Assembly: GCA_016930695.1 (NCBI GenBank)
Contig: JAFGGD010000045.1
Span: 1 to 64,000, forward strand
From: Candidatus Eisenbacteria bacterium
GTDB taxonomy: Bacteria; Orphanbacterota; Orphanbacteria; Orphanbacterales; Orphanbacteraceae
Direction of reading: 5' to 3'
Length of the DNA: 64,000 nucleotides
In this document: positions 35,392 through 45,467 of the stretch, piece by piece
Layout of the letters: each line of letters starts with the position of its first letter
Position numbering within the stretch: the first letter of the stretch is position 1
Translations under genes and position numbers: made by a program
Notes under the pieces: generated by a model
Told to the model about the DNA's origin: nothing
The model's input: the letters and a program-made list of their open reading frames with translations, nothing else
Databases searched by the model: none

Positions 35392-35405
35392 TTTAAGGCG
35401 AGACC

Positions 35406-36452
35406 ATGACACGCGGTTCTACGCTGGATGATCGGGAGAGGGCGGTTCTGCGCTCCATCGTGGATCTCTATGTGGGAACCGCGCAACCGGTCGCTTCGGA
35501 GCGGGTCGTAGAGGAGACACGTCTCGGCCTCAGTTCCGCCACCATCCGGGGAGTGATGAGCCGGATGGAGGAAAGGGGACTCCTCCGTCAACCCCACACC
35601 TCCGCCGGCCGCGTACCGACCGATCGGGGGTACAGGGTCTATGTGGATGAGCTGATGGGGCCGGTCTCCATCGGCAGGCGGGAGCAGGAGGAACTCCTCT
35701 TCGGCGTGGAGCGCCTGGTGAACCGTCCCGATCAGCTGCCCGGGTCGATGAGCGCTCTTCTCGCGAACGTGTCCGGGCTGGCCGGTTTCGCGTCTCCTCC
35801 ACGGATCGACCGGGGGATCTATCTCAGCCTGCACGCGGATCTGGTGCGCGACGGCAGGGTGGCGATGGTGCTGGTGCTCGATTCCGGTTTCGCGCGATCG
35901 GCGCTCTGCCCCGCCGAGGAGGGGATCGACGAGAAGAGCCTCGCCTCCGGCGTGGAAGAGCTGAACCGCCGCTTCCGAGGGAGGGCGGTGGAGGAGATCC
36001 GGGACTTTCTCTTCGGCCCCGATTGGGAGGAGAACCTGCCGGCGCTCCGAGTGATGCGCCTCTTCCGCAAGGCGGCGGAGGAGCTTCTGGAAACGGGGCG
36101 GATGGCGAGGATCACCCTTTCGGGCGTGGAGTCGCTTCTCCTGGAGCCGGAGTTTCGCAGCAGCGACGAGCTGGTCCGTCTCAGCGAGAGAATCGAAGGA
36201 GGGAGCGGCCTTCCGGACCCCGAAAAGGACGCCCTCGCGGATGGGGGCGTCGCGCTTCGAATCGGCGCCGAGAATGACGAAGAGGAGCTGACCCCCTTCA
36301 GCATTCTCGCCGCCGAGTATCGCTTCGGCCGTTTCACCGGGATCATGGGGATGATCGGCCCCACCCGGATGCGGTACGGCCGGGGCGCGGCGATCGTCGA
36401 TTTCGCGCGGAGGATCGTGGAACAGAGAATCGTCCCATTCGTGGAAGGATAA
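35406..36452 (+). CDS. hrcA: Heat-inducible transcription repressor HrcA
   Basis: HrcA (348 residues) represses chaperone operons and is kept active by GroEL in other bacteria. The N-terminal winged helix (LDDRERAVLRSIVDLYVGTA, then GLSSATIRGVMSRMEERGLL and HTSAGRVPTDRGYRVYVD) and the C-terminal GAF-like domain (GIMGMIGPTRMRYGRGAAIV) are both present. First gene of the hrcA-grpE-dnaK-dnaJ unit, with its own promoter. The classical CIRCE operator is not seen upstream. Confidence 0.95.
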   Translation: MTRGSTLDDRERAVLRSIVDLYVGTAQPVASERVVEETRLGLSSATIRGVMSRMEERGLLRQPHTSAGRVPTDRGYRVYVDELMGPVSIGRREQEELLFGVERLVNRPDQLPGSMSALLANVSGLAGFASPPRIDRGIYLSLHADLVRDGRVAMVLVLDSGFARSALCPAEEGIDEKSLASGVEELNRRFRGRAVEEIRDFLFGPDWEENLPALRVMRLFRKAAEELLETGRMARITLSGVESLLLEPEFRSSDELVRLSERIEGGSGLPDPEKDALADGGVALRIGAENDEEELTPFSILAAEYRFGRFTGIMGMIGPTRMRYGRGAAIVDFARRIVEQRIVPFVEG

Positions 36453-36483
36453 AGCGCCGGACACCGGCACGGAACGAAGGAAC

Positions 36484-37137
36484 ATGGCGAGAAAAAAGGA
36501 CGAGAGCGAGGAAAAACGGGAAGACGGGCTTCGGGAATCCGGCGAGGAGACGGAGGCGGGCGCGCCGGTGTTCGGCGAGCAGCCGCGCGGCTCCGCCGAG
36601 CCGACGGAGGAAGACACTCTCCGCCTCCGGGTGGAGGAACTGAACGACCGCTGGCTCCGTGCCGTGGCGGACCTGGACAACTTCCGCAAGCGGACCGCAC
36701 GAGAGCGCGAGAAGGAGAGGGGTCTCATCCGGGCGGCGGTGATTCTTCCCCTTCTCGACGTGCTCGACGACTTGGAGAGGGCTCTCGCGAAAGGGAAGGG
36801 CGCCGGGCCGGAGGATTTCCGGAGCGGCATCGAGATGATCCACAGGAAGTTTCTGGGGGCGCTCGGCGAACAGGGGGTTCTCCCCATCGCTTCCCTGGAC
36901 CGGCCGTTCGACCCGGAGCTGCACGAAGCGTTTCAGGCCGTTCCGGACCCGAGCGGGGAGGAGGGCCGCGTGGTCGCCGAAATCCGCAGAGGGTACCGGA
37001 TCGGCGATCACGTGATCAGACCTTCCCAGGTGGCGGTGTCCGCGCCGCCCGCCGGGGATGGATCGGAAGAGGCGCCGAAGAAGACGTTCGACGAACCTAA
37101 GCATAAAGAGAACGAGGAGGAGCCGGACAATGGCTAG
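36484..37137 (+). CDS. grpE: Co-chaperone GrpE
   Basis: GrpE (217 residues) is the nucleotide-exchange factor of DnaK. A charged N-terminal tail and long coiled coil ([20 protein letters not shown]) precede the beta-wing domain ([20 protein letters not shown], then [17 protein letters not shown]). The C-terminus overlaps the dnaK start by 8 bases. Confidence 0.95.
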   Translation: MARKKDESEEKREDGLRESGEETEAGAPVFGEQPRGSAEPTEEDTLRLRVEELNDRWLRAVADLDNFRKRTAREREKERGLIRAAVILPLLDVLDDLERALAKGKGAGPEDFRSGIEMIHRKFLGALGEQGVLPIASLDRPFDPELHEAFQAVPDPSGEEGRVVAEIRRGYRIGDHVIRPSQVAVSAPPAGDGSEEAPKKTFDEPKHKENEEEPDNG

Positions 37138-39067
37138 AGTGATCGGCATCGATCTGGGGACCACCAACTCCTGCGTCGCCGTGGTGGACGAGAGCGGCGA
37201 GGCGGTGGTCATCCCCAACGCGGAGGGGGGAAGAACCACTCCGTCCATCGTCGCGTTCACCAAGGACGGGGAGCGCCTTGTGGGGCAGGTGGCCAAGCGC
37301 CAGGCGATCACGAACCCGGAAAACACCATTTTCTCCATCAAGCGTTTCATGGGCCGGCGCAAGGCGGAGGTTTCCGAGGAGATCCGCCTCGTCCCCTATC
37401 CGGTCGAGGAGAACGAAAACGGCGATGTCTGGGTGCGGGTCGGCAACACCGGCAAGACGATCTCGCCGCCGGAGATCTCCGCGATGATTCTCCAACACCT
37501 CCGCAAGGCGGCGGAAGACTACTTGGGCGAAGAGGTGAAGGACGCGGTGATCACCGTTCCCGCCTATTTCAACGACTCCCAACGCCAGGCGACCAAGGAC
37601 GCGGGCCGAATCGCGGGCCTGAACGTGCGTCGTATCATCAACGAACCGACCGCGGCCTCTCTCGCATACGGTTTGGACAAAAAGAAAGAGGAGAAGATCG
37701 CCGTCTTCGATCTCGGCGGCGGCACATTCGACATCTCCATCCTCGAGCTGGGCGAGGGCGTTTTCGAGGTGAAGTCGACCAACGGCGACACCCACCTCGG
37801 AGGCGATGATTTCGATCAACGAGTGATCGATTATCTGGCGGACGAGTTCAAGAAAAGTTCGGGTATCGATATTCGCACGGATAAAATGGCCCTCCAGCGG
37901 CTCAAGGAAGCGGCGGAAAAGGCGAAGTGCGAGCTCTCTTCCACCATGCAGACCACGGTCAATCTTCCCTTCATCACCGCCGACGCTTCCGGACCGAAGC
38001 ACCTGGACGTCGCCCTGACCCGGGCCAAGTTCGATCAGATCACCGCCGAGCTGGTGGAGCGGACCATCGAGCCCTGCCGCAAGGCTCTCGAGGACGCCGG
38101 CGTCACCGCCCGCGAGGTGGACGAGGTGATTCTCGTCGGCGGCTCGACCCGTATACCGGCGGTCCAGGAAGCGGTGAAGAAATTCTTCGGCAAGGAGCCG
38201 AACCGGAGCGTGAACCCGGATGAAGTGGTCGCTCTGGGCGCCGCCATCCAGGGAGGCGTGCTGACCGGCGACCTCAAGGACGTGCTTCTTCTGGACGTGA
38301 CGCCCCTCAGCCTCGGCATCGAAACCCTGGGCGGCGTGATGACGCGGTTGATCGAGAGGAACACCACCATCCCGACCAAAAAGAGTCAGATCTTTTCCAC
38401 CGCTTCGGACAGCCAGCCGGCTGTGAGCATCCACGTGCTCCAGGGGGAGCGCGACATGGCGGGGGACAACAGAACCCTCGGGCGCTTCGACCTCGTCGGC
38501 ATCCCGCCGGCGCCGCGGGGTATCCCGCAGATCGAGGTGACCTTCGACATCGACGCCAACGGAATCGTCCACGTCTCCGCCAAGGACCTGGGGACCGGCA
38601 AGGAGCAGAAGATCCAGATCCAAGCCTCCAGCGGACTCGAGGAGAACGAGGTGAAGAGGATGGTCGGCGAGGCGGAGTCGCACGCCGCGGAGGACAAGAA
38701 GAAGAGGGAGCAGGTGGAGACGCGGAACCAGGCGGATCAGCTCGTCTACACCTCCGAGAAGACCCTCAAGGAACACGGCGACAAGTTGGATGCGGCGGAT
38801 CGCCGGAGCGTGGAGGAGGCGGTGGAGGAGCTGAAGAAGGCGATGGAGACGAACGACACGGAGTCGATGAAGAAGAAAATGCAGGCGCTTCAGGACGCCT
38901 CTCATTCCTTCGCCGAGAAGATTTACTCCCAAACCGCGGGCGGGCAGGGACCCGCCGGGGCGGGCGGCCCGGAAAAGCCCGACGCGGCGGAAAAGGGCGA
39001 CTCCGAGGAGGGAGCGGTGGACGCCGACTACGAGGTGGTCGACGACGACGAGCAAAAGAAGGGGTAG
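37130..39067 (+). CDS. dnaK: Chaperone protein DnaK (Hsp70)
   Basis: DnaK (645 residues) has the full ATPase domain ([55 protein letters not shown]), the substrate-binding domain ([20 protein letters not shown]) and a lid ending in an acidic tail. ATG at 37130 gives the canonical [11 protein letters not shown] start; an upstream in-frame ATG inside grpE is rejected. GrpE and DnaJ, its partners, flank it. Confidence 0.98.
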   Translation: MARVIGIDLGTTNSCVAVVDESGEAVVIPNAEGGRTTPSIVAFTKDGERLVGQVAKRQAITNPENTIFSIKRFMGRRKAEVSEEIRLVPYPVEENENGDVWVRVGNTGKTISPPEISAMILQHLRKAAEDYLGEEVKDAVITVPAYFNDSQRQATKDAGRIAGLNVRRIINEPTAASLAYGLDKKKEEKIAVFDLGGGTFDISILELGEGVFEVKSTNGDTHLGGDDFDQRVIDYLADEFKKSSGIDIRTDKMALQRLKEAAEKAKCELSSTMQTTVNLPFITADASGPKHLDVALTRAKFDQITAELVERTIEPCRKALEDAGVTAREVDEVILVGGSTRIPAVQEAVKKFFGKEPNRSVNPDEVVALGAAIQGGVLTGDLKDVLLLDVTPLSLGIETLGGVMTRLIERNTTIPTKKSQIFSTASDSQPAVSIHVLQGERDMAGDNRTLGRFDLVGIPPAPRGIPQIEVTFDIDANGIVHVSAKDLGTGKEQKIQIQASSGLEENEVKRMVGEAESHAAEDKKKREQVETRNQADQLVYTSEKTLKEHGDKLDAADRRSVEEAVEELKKAMETNDTESMKKKMQALQDASHSFAEKIYSQTAGGQGPAGAGGPEKPDAAEKGDSEEGAVDADYEVVDDDEQKKG

Positions 39068-39161
39068 CCCGGGTGGAAGGGCGTGAAACGCCGCGGCCGA
39101 CGGAGCCTCCGGGGCGCGCGCCCCGCGCGGCGGCCGCCCGAGAGAACGGACCGGTTCGGGA

Positions 39162-40286
39162 ATGAGGAACATGGCCAAAAGGGATTACTACGAGGTCCTC
39201 GGCGTCGGAAAGGACGCTTCGAAGGACGAGATTAAAAAGGCCTATCGGAAACTGGCGCTTCAGTACCATCCCGACCGGAATCCGGGAGACAAGGGGGCGG
39301 AGGAGAAGTTCAAGGAAGCGACCGAGGCGTACGAGATCCTCCGGGATGACGACAAGAGAACGAAGTACGATCAGTTCGGTCACGCGGGGCCGGGGGGAGG
39401 ATTCGGAGGCGGCTTCGGAGGCGGCGGAGGTTTCGAGGGCTTCGATCTTTCCGACGCGCTCCGCGCCTTCATGCGCGATTTCGGCGGTTTCGGCGATTTT
39501 TTCGGCGGTGGCGGGGCGGGCCGGGGGCGTCATGGACCGGTCCGCGGCGGAGATCTGCGGGTCAACCTCCGACTCTCCCTCGAGGAGATGGCGGCGGGCG
39601 TGGAGAAGAAGATCAAGCTGGGGGTGCGGGACGTATGCGGCGACTGCGGCGGGAGCGGCGCCGCGCCGGGCAGTTCCCCGCGGACCTGCCCCACCTGTCG
39701 CGGCGCCGGCCAGATCCGTCAGGTGCAGCGTTCTCTTCTCGGGCAATTCGTCAACATCGCCGACTGCCCGGACTGCCACGGCGAGGGGACGCGGATCGAC
39801 CAGCCCTGCCCGACCTGCCGCGGTGACGGGCGCCTGGAGAAGCAGCAGACCTTCACCGTCCGCATCCCCGCCGGCGTCACCGCCGGGAACTACATCCCCC
39901 TCCGCGGCAAGGGGAACGTGGGACCGCGGGGAGGACCGCGCGGCGACGTGCTCGTCGTGATCGAGGAAAAGCCGCACCCCCGTTTCGAGCGGCACGGGGA
40001 CGATCTTCTCGCCGAGGCGCAAATCTCTTTCGCGGAAGCGGTGCTCGGCGGATCGATCGAGGTCCCCACCCTCGAGGGTTCGGTCAAGATGAACGTTCCG
40101 GCCGGGACGCCCTCGGGGAAGATCTTCCGTCTTCGCGGCAAGGGTTTTCCCCATCTGCGGGGGCACGGCAAGGGGGACCAGCTCGTTCGCGTGCACATCT
40201 GGGTTCCCAAGAAACTGAAAAAGGAAGAAAAGAAGGCTCTGGACGAGATGCGGCAGAACGAGCTTTTCCGCCCGCCGGCGGAGTAG
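39162..40286 (+). CDS. dnaJ: Chaperone protein DnaJ (Hsp40)
   Basis: DnaJ (374 residues, or 371 from ATG 39171) stimulates the DnaK ATPase. It has the J domain with HPD ([12 protein letters not shown]), a Gly/Phe-rich region (~75-125) and four zinc-binding CxxCxGxG repeats ([32 protein letters not shown]). A C-terminal client-binding domain follows. The second start ([12 protein letters not shown]) is the usual family N-terminus, but its ribosome-binding sequence is only 2 bases away. A 94-base GC-rich gap with a GGGGCGCGCGCCCC palindrome separates it from dnaK. Confidence 0.96.
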   Translation: MRNMAKRDYYEVLGVGKDASKDEIKKAYRKLALQYHPDRNPGDKGAEEKFKEATEAYEILRDDDKRTKYDQFGHAGPGGGFGGGFGGGGGFEGFDLSDALRAFMRDFGGFGDFFGGGGAGRGRHGPVRGGDLRVNLRLSLEEMAAGVEKKIKLGVRDVCGDCGGSGAAPGSSPRTCPTCRGAGQIRQVQRSLLGQFVNIADCPDCHGEGTRIDQPCPTCRGDGRLEKQQTFTVRIPAGVTAGNYIPLRGKGNVGPRGGPRGDVLVVIEEKPHPRFERHGDDLLAEAQISFAEAVLGGSIEVPTLEGSVKMNVPAGTPSGKIFRLRGKGFPHLRGHGKGDQLVRVHIWVPKKLKKEEKKALDEMRQNELFRPPAE

Positions 40287-40294
40287 GGGCGGCG

Positions 40295-41074
40295 ATGGGA
40301 CGGCGGAATCTAAGCCGGTTTTTTTACGCGTCCCCGGAGAAACTCCGGAGGGCGCGTTTCTCTTTCGATCCGGAGGAGGAGCGCCACCTGGTTCGTTCCC
40401 TGCGCCTCGGCGACGATGCCGAGGTGCGCGTGGTGGACGGCGAGGGGAGAGGGGCGACGGTCCGGCTCGTCCGAGGCGGGAAAGGGGGATGGGAAGCGGA
40501 GGTGATCGATCGCTTCGACTCCCCCGTTGAACCGGCGCTCCGGGTCACGCTCGCCTTCGGCCTCCTGAAGGCGAAGGGGACGGATGAGGTGGTGGAACGC
40601 GCCGCCGAGATGGGAGCGACCGCTCTGCTCCCCTTCCTCTCCGCCCGCTCCGTCCCCCGCTGGGACGGGTCGAAGGAGGAGAGGAACCGGGAGAGGCTGG
40701 CCCGTATCGCTCGGGAGGGGATGAAAGTCGCCGGTGGGGCGGTCGCCCCCAGGATCGAGCCGATCGCCTCGATGGCGGCCCTTGTCGAGGAGGTTCGCCG
40801 ACGAGGCGCGGCCCTCCTCTGCTCACTCGGGGCGGAGGATCCCCTCGTTCCCCGGGCCGGTCCCGGTGAGGCGCTTCTGATCGTCGGACCGGAGGGAGGG
40901 CTCGAGCGGGGGGAGGAGGAGGCGCTGATCGGCGCGGGGGCGCTCTCCGTTTCCCTCGGAAAGCGCAATCTGCGCGCCGTAACCGCCGCGACAACGGCCC
41001 TCGCCCGCCTTCTGGCCGGCCCGAAAGAAGGAGCATCCGAGGGAAAGAGGGGAAAAAACGCCCAAAACGGTTGA
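40295..41074 (+). CDS. rsmE: 16S rRNA m3U1498 methyltransferase RsmE
   Basis: RsmE (259 residues) is a SPOUT methyltransferase that modifies 16S rRNA U1498. It has an N-terminal PUA-like part (RFFYASPEKLRRARFSFDPE) and the knotted domain with GLLKAKGTDEVVERAAEMGA, LLIVGPEGGLERGEEEALIG and SLGKRNLRAVTAATTALARL, where S-adenosylmethionine binds. In Bacillus and others prmA lies between dnaJ and rsmE; here dnaJ is followed directly by rsmE after 8 bases. Its stop codon lies in the -35 box of the mutS2 promoter. Confidence 0.93.
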   Translation: MGRRNLSRFFYASPEKLRRARFSFDPEEERHLVRSLRLGDDAEVRVVDGEGRGATVRLVRGGKGGWEAEVIDRFDSPVEPALRVTLAFGLLKAKGTDEVVERAAEMGATALLPFLSARSVPRWDGSKEERNRERLARIAREGMKVAGGAVAPRIEPIASMAALVEEVRRRGAALLCSLGAEDPLVPRAGPGEALLIVGPEGGLERGEEEALIGAGALSVSLGKRNLRAVTAATTALARLLAGPKEGASEGKRGKNAQNG

Positions 41075-41109
41075 CATTATTGACAATCCGACCTACATTC
41101 TCCTAAGAT
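41071..41109 (+). promoter_or_regulatory. Two overlapping promoters before mutS2-dnaG-rpoD
   Basis: TTGACATTATTGACA holds two -35 boxes 9 bases apart (41071-41076 and 41080-41085). The first pairs with TACATT (41094-41099, spacer 17), the second with TAAGAT (41104-41109, spacer 18). The stop of rsmE lies in the first -35 box. Confidence 0.7.
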
Positions 41110-41316
41110 ATACGAACATCTCTAAATTGGGAGAATGCAGGCTTTTCCGCCCGCCTTCCCACCGTGGGGATGGCGCGTATGCCCCGAAAATATGAGGCGA
41201 TCCCCCTATACGGTCGGCGCCTAACGAATCTCCGTCCGGCATAAGCGATCCACGGTAGACAGTCGAGCGTTTGAACGCGGGTCCGTCGTGCAACCCCGGG
41301 GGCGAGTCTTTACCCT
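41110..41316 (+). other. Untranslated leader of mutS2
   Basis: About 200 bases with no credible reading frame. They include a long-range stem: ACCGT+GGGGAT (41161-41171) pairs with ATCCCC (41200-41205) and, after a 4-base bulge, ACGGT (41210-41214). Possibly a structured regulatory leader. I cannot assign it to a known riboswitch or leader family. Confidence 0.45.
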
Positions 41317-43668
41317 ATGTATCCGCACACGTTGGAAGTCCTCGAATTCGTCCGGATCGTCGATCTGGTTGGGGGGAGATGCGTCTCCGAACCGGGCCGG
41401 CGGCTCGCCTCTCGCCTCGCCCCCCTCGCGTCCCTCGATCAGGTGCGGGAAGCGCACGCCAAGCTGGATGAGATGATCGGCCTGCTCGAACGGGAGGGAC
41501 ACGTTCCGATCGAAGAAACCGGCGTGGTGGAGCCGCTCCTGCAGAGATCCGCCGTGGAGGGGTCCGCGCTGGAGCCGAAGGAATTGCTCCTGCTGCTCCG
41601 CGCCGCTCGCGTGGCCGATGACGTGGAGCGTTTCTTCCGCAAGAGGAGCGGTGCGTGCCCCAAGCTCGCCGCGCTCACCGGAGGGTTGGATCCTCTCACC
41701 GACGTGCAAATGCGGATCGCGCGGGCGGTGGACGAGGAAGGGGTCGTGACCGATCACGCCAGCCCGGAACTGGCGGCGATCCGCGAGGAGACGGAGCAGA
41801 TCCGCCGGGAGGTGCTGCGCATTCTGGAGAGGCGCCTCAAGGCGAAATCGGCGGACCACATCCTGCAGGAGGATCTGATCACCCTCCGAAACGGCCGGTA
41901 CGTCTTACCCGTAAAAGAAGGGGCGAAGCGGAAGATAGAAGGAATCGTCCACGACCATTCCGGCACGGGACAGACCGTGTTCATCGAACCGATGGAGACG
42001 GTGGAGAGGAACAACCTCCTCGCGCGACTCCGGCGGGAGGAGGAGCGGGAGATCCGAAGGATCCGGAAGGACCTGACCGATCGGGTGCGGGAGAACGCGT
42101 CCCTCTTCTCGTCCAACGCGACGATCCTGGCGCAGGTCGACCTGCTGCAGGGGAAGGGGCTGCTGGCGCGCGCGACGGAATCGCGCATCCCCGACATCGG
42201 GAAGGGGGGGCGGATACGGATCATCCAGGGGAGGCATCCACTCCTCGAGCTTTCCCTCGATGCGGACGGGCGGAGAGAGGAACTGGTCCCTCTCGATCTG
42301 GAGTATCCCGAGGAGTGCCGCACCCTCGTTCTCACCGGTCCGAACACGGGCGGGAAAACGGTGGCGCTGAAAACGCTCGGCCTCTTCACGGTGATGGCCC
42401 AAGCGGGACTCGCGCTCCCCTCCGGCGAGGGGACCCGGATCCGTTACTTCGACCGCGTGTTCGGCGACATCGGCGACGAGCAATCGATCGAGAACAGCCT
42501 CTCCAGCTTCGCCGCGCATTTGCGGCAGATGGTCCTGATCGTGAACGGCGCGGGGGAGAACACGCTCGTCCTGCTCGATGAACTGGGCTCCGGCACCGAC
42601 CCCACCGAGGGGGCCGCGCTCGCCCAAGCCCTCCTGGAGGAACTGCACGAACGCGGGGCTACTTCGCTGGTCACCACGCATCTGGGCGCGCTCAAGGTGT
42701 TCGTCCACGACCGGGAGGGGATGGAGAACGCCTCCATGGCTTTCGACCGGGAGAAACTCCGTCCCACCTACCGTTTGGAGGTGGGGCTGCCGGGAACGAG
42801 CCACGCCATCGAGATCGCCGCCCGGCTCGGTCTCCCGGAACGCGTGGTGGCGCGCGCCCGGGAAGGGATGGCCTGCGGCGAGTCGGAGATGGAGAGCCTG
42901 ATCACGGATCTGCGCGCGCGGGGGAGGGATTTGGACGCGCGGGAGCGCCGCGCCGCCGAGGACCGGGAGCGATTGGACAGGACCCTCCGCGAAGTAGAGG
43001 AGCGGGAGAAGAAACTGGGTGAAGAGGAGCGCTCCGTTCGGCGGCGGGTCCTGGAGGAGGCGGATCGTCTTCTGGACGAGACCCGAGCGCGGGTGGAGCG
43101 AATCGTGCGGGATCTCAGGAGCGGCGGAGCGGACCGGGAGGCGGTGCGGGGGGCGCACGACGCTCTGGAGGAGACCAAACGTCTCGTCGACGACGCGCGG
43201 GGCGAACCCGGCGTCGCGGAAGCGGCGCCGAAACCGATCGCCGTGGGACAAAACGTTCATGTGCGAACCATGGATCGGGTGGGCCGGGTCGTCGGCATGG
43301 GGAACCGGGAGGGGAAGGTGTTCGTCGAGACCGGCGGCATCCGCCTCGAGGTGGCGCTCGCCGATCTCGAGCCGACCGAGGCGACGGGGAAGAAGCAGGC
43401 GATCCGCCCTTCCCTCGAGACGCCCAGACCGGAGCCCCGTCTGGAGCTGGATCTGCGGGGAATGACCGCGGACGAGGCCCGGGACGCGACGGATAAGTTC
43501 TTGGACGACGCCTTCCTCTCCGGCGTGCCCCGGGTCCGGATCGTGCACGGGATCGGAACCGGAACGCTCCGGCGGGAGATCACGCGGATGCTGACGGAGG
43601 ACCCGCGTGTTCTCTCCCACGAGTTGGGGGGGAACGGCGGGTTTTCGACGGCGGAGATTCACACATGA
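41317..43668 (+). CDS. mutS2: Endonuclease MutS2
   Basis: MutS2 (783 residues) is a MutS-like ATPase that acts on branched DNA and on stalled ribosomes in other bacteria. It has the core and clamp regions, the ABC ATPase with Walker A GPNTGGKT (~341), ABC signature and Walker B region (NSLSSFAAHLRQM, VLLDELGSGTDPTEGAAL), and a long coiled coil (~520-640). A KOW-like segment and a C-terminal Smr nuclease domain follow, with LDLRGMTADEARD and HGIGTG. Full length. The dnaG start overlaps its stop. Confidence 0.96.
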   Translation: MYPHTLEVLEFVRIVDLVGGRCVSEPGRRLASRLAPLASLDQVREAHAKLDEMIGLLEREGHVPIEETGVVEPLLQRSAVEGSALEPKELLLLLRAARVADDVERFFRKRSGACPKLAALTGGLDPLTDVQMRIARAVDEEGVVTDHASPELAAIREETEQIRREVLRILERRLKAKSADHILQEDLITLRNGRYVLPVKEGAKRKIEGIVHDHSGTGQTVFIEPMETVERNNLLARLRREEEREIRRIRKDLTDRVRENASLFSSNATILAQVDLLQGKGLLARATESRIPDIGKGGRIRIIQGRHPLLELSLDADGRREELVPLDLEYPEECRTLVLTGPNTGGKTVALKTLGLFTVMAQAGLALPSGEGTRIRYFDRVFGDIGDEQSIENSLSSFAAHLRQMVLIVNGAGENTLVLLDELGSGTDPTEGAALAQALLEELHERGATSLVTTHLGALKVFVHDREGMENASMAFDREKLRPTYRLEVGLPGTSHAIEIAARLGLPERVVARAREGMACGESEMESLITDLRARGRDLDARERRAAEDRERLDRTLREVEEREKKLGEEERSVRRRVLEEADRLLDETRARVERIVRDLRSGGADREAVRGAHDALEETKRLVDDARGEPGVAEAAPKPIAVGQNVHVRTMDRVGRVVGMGNREGKVFVETGGIRLEVALADLEPTEATGKKQAIRPSLETPRPEPRLELDLRGMTADEARDATDKFLDDAFLSGVPRVRIVHGIGTGTLRREITRMLTEDPRVLSHELGGNGGFSTAEIHT

Positions 43669-45467
43669 TGGAGAGCGGAGAGGGAAGGGACCTTGTGGAG
43701 GAGGTTCGCGCGGCGAGCGACATCGTCGGCGTGGTCGGCGCCTACGTCCGCCTCCGCAAGGCGGGCAGGAGCTTCAAGGGTCTATGCCCCTTTCACAAGG
43801 AGAAGACGCCCTCCTTCATGGTGAACCCGGAGCGGCAGTCTTTTCACTGTTTCGGCTGCGGCAAAGGGGGGGACGTGTTCCGCTTCCTCATGGAGATCGA
43901 GGGGGTGGCCTTTCCGGAGGCGCTCCGGACGCTGGCCCAACGCGCCGGTGTCCGCCTCCCCGAACGGGGGGACCCGAGGGCGAGGGAGAAGAGAGAGAGG
44001 CTTTACGCGCTTCTCGATTTCGCCGCCGGCGCCTTCCGTTCCCTTTACAAGGGGGAACGGGGGAAGCGCGCGCGGGAGTACGCGCGGAGCCGCGGTTTCG
44101 ACGAGGAGACGGAGGAGCGTTTCGGCTTCGGCTTCGCCCCGGACGGCTGGCGCGGCCTTCGAGACGGCGCGGTCCGGAAGGGGTGGAGCGATGAGGACCT
44201 GGTGCGCGCCGGTCTCGCCGTTCCCAAGGAGGGGGGAACGCCCTATGACCGTTTCCGGAACCGCCTCGTCTTCCCGATCCGCAACGTGGGCGGGCGGGTG
44301 ATCGGCTTCGGCGGCCGCATCTTGGGCGATGGGGAGCCGAAGTATCTCAATTCGCCGGAGACGGAGCTTTTCCGGAAGGGTGAGGGGCTCTTCGGACTTT
44401 GGACGACGCGCGGCGAGATCCGGGGCGAGGGGACGGCGGTTCTCGTGGAAGGGTACACCGATCTGATCTCCCTCTGGCGCGGCGGCGTGAAGAACACGGT
44501 CGCCCCGCTCGGCACCGCTTTCACCCCCGAGCAAGCCCGTTTGCTTCGCAACTACGCGGACAGAGCGGTGCTTCTTTTCGACGGCGACGAGGCGGGGGCG
44601 CGCGCGGCGCTCCGTTCGCTGGAAACACTTTCCGCCGAGGGGCTGCAGCCGGCGGTGGCCGAGCTTCCCGCCGGCTCCGACCCGGACGATTTCCTCCGCC
44701 GCGAGGGGGTGGAGGCGCTTCGGGAGCGCATAAACGGGGCGACTCCTGTGATCCCCTTCCTCCTCGAACGAGCATACGCCGGTGACAGGGAGGGAGGCGT
44801 GCGCGCGATCGTCCAGGTGCTGGCGGCGGTAAGGGACGAGATCCGGCTCGGCCTTCTCCTCCAGGAAGCGGCGCGCCTATCCGGTTTGAACGAGGACGTT
44901 CTTTATCGTGCGGTTCGCCGCAGCCGCTCCGAGAGCCGCGATCCCTCGGCGGAGGCCGTGCGCCTTTCGCCGGTTCGCAAGAAACGGGTGCTGGAGGCGG
45001 AGAGGGGCATCGCCTATCTCGGCTTCGAACACCCGGATCTGCTCCCGGTGATCCGGCGGGCCGTGGACCCGGAAGGGGTGGAAGACCTTCCCGCCCGAAA
45101 GTTGTTGAAGGCGCTCTACGACCTCGCCGAGAGGGGAGAGCCGCCGGTTCCCTCGCTTCTGACCCGCACCGGCGTGGACCGGGATTTTTCCCGAATGCGC
45201 GTCGAGTCCGGCGAAGGGGAGGATCCGGTACCCACATTGCAGGATTACATCGCCTGCGTCCGCCAGGAGAGGATCGATAAACGGGTCCGCGAGCTGGAAA
45301 AAGAATTACGGGACGCGGAAGCGAGAAATGATCATGACGCCTGCGCGATGCTCCTGACCGAGCGGCGCCGACTCGCCGAGCAGAAACGGCGAATCGCGGT
45401 CGCCCTCCGCGGGACCGACGCGGTCGCGGATAGGAACGCACCCGAAAGGAGTGAGCCGACGCGATGA
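43665..45467 (+). CDS. dnaG: DNA primase
   Basis: DnaG (600 residues) makes RNA primers for replication. The N-terminal CHC2 zinc finger has C41-P-F-H and [11 protein letters not shown]. The catalytic core includes [20 protein letters not shown], and the Toprim part has [19 protein letters not shown] and [16 protein letters not shown]-terminal helicase-binding helical region follows. It overlaps mutS2 and rpoD by 4 bases on each side. dnaG-rpoD is the core of the macromolecular-synthesis operon; rpsU is not next to it here. Confidence 0.96.
   Translation: MMESGEGRDLVEEVRAASDIVGVVGAYVRLRKAGRSFKGLCPFHKEKTPSFMVNPERQSFHCFGCGKGGDVFRFLMEIEGVAFPEALRTLAQRAGVRLPERGDPRAREKRERLYALLDFAAGAFRSLYKGERGKRAREYARSRGFDEETEERFGFGFAPDGWRGLRDGAVRKGWSDEDLVRAGLAVPKEGGTPYDRFRNRLVFPIRNVGGRVIGFGGRILGDGEPKYLNSPETELFRKGEGLFGLWTTRGEIRGEGTAVLVEGYTDLISLWRGGVKNTVAPLGTAFTPEQARLLRNYADRAVLLFDGDEAGARAALRSLETLSAEGLQPAVAELPAGSDPDDFLRREGVEALRERINGATPVIPFLLERAYAGDREGGVRAIVQVLAAVRDEIRLGLLLQEAARLSGLNEDVLYRAVRRSRSESRDPSAEAVRLSPVRKKRVLEAERGIAYLGFEHPDLLPVIRRAVDPEGVEDLPARKLLKALYDLAERGEPPVPSLLTRTGVDRDFSRMRVESGEGEDPVPTLQDYIACVRQERIDKRVRELEKELRDAEARNDHDACAMLLTERRRLAEQKRRIAVALRGTDAVADRNAPERSEPTR

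Noticed and set aside
39100-39140. GC-rich palindrome between dnaK and dnaJ as a terminator
   Set aside because: No T-run follows; it may be a weak hairpin, but the evidence is too thin.
41093-41293. Minus-strand 66-codon frame in the mutS2 leader
   Set aside because: It crosses the promoter boxes, has no ribosome-binding site and resembles no family.
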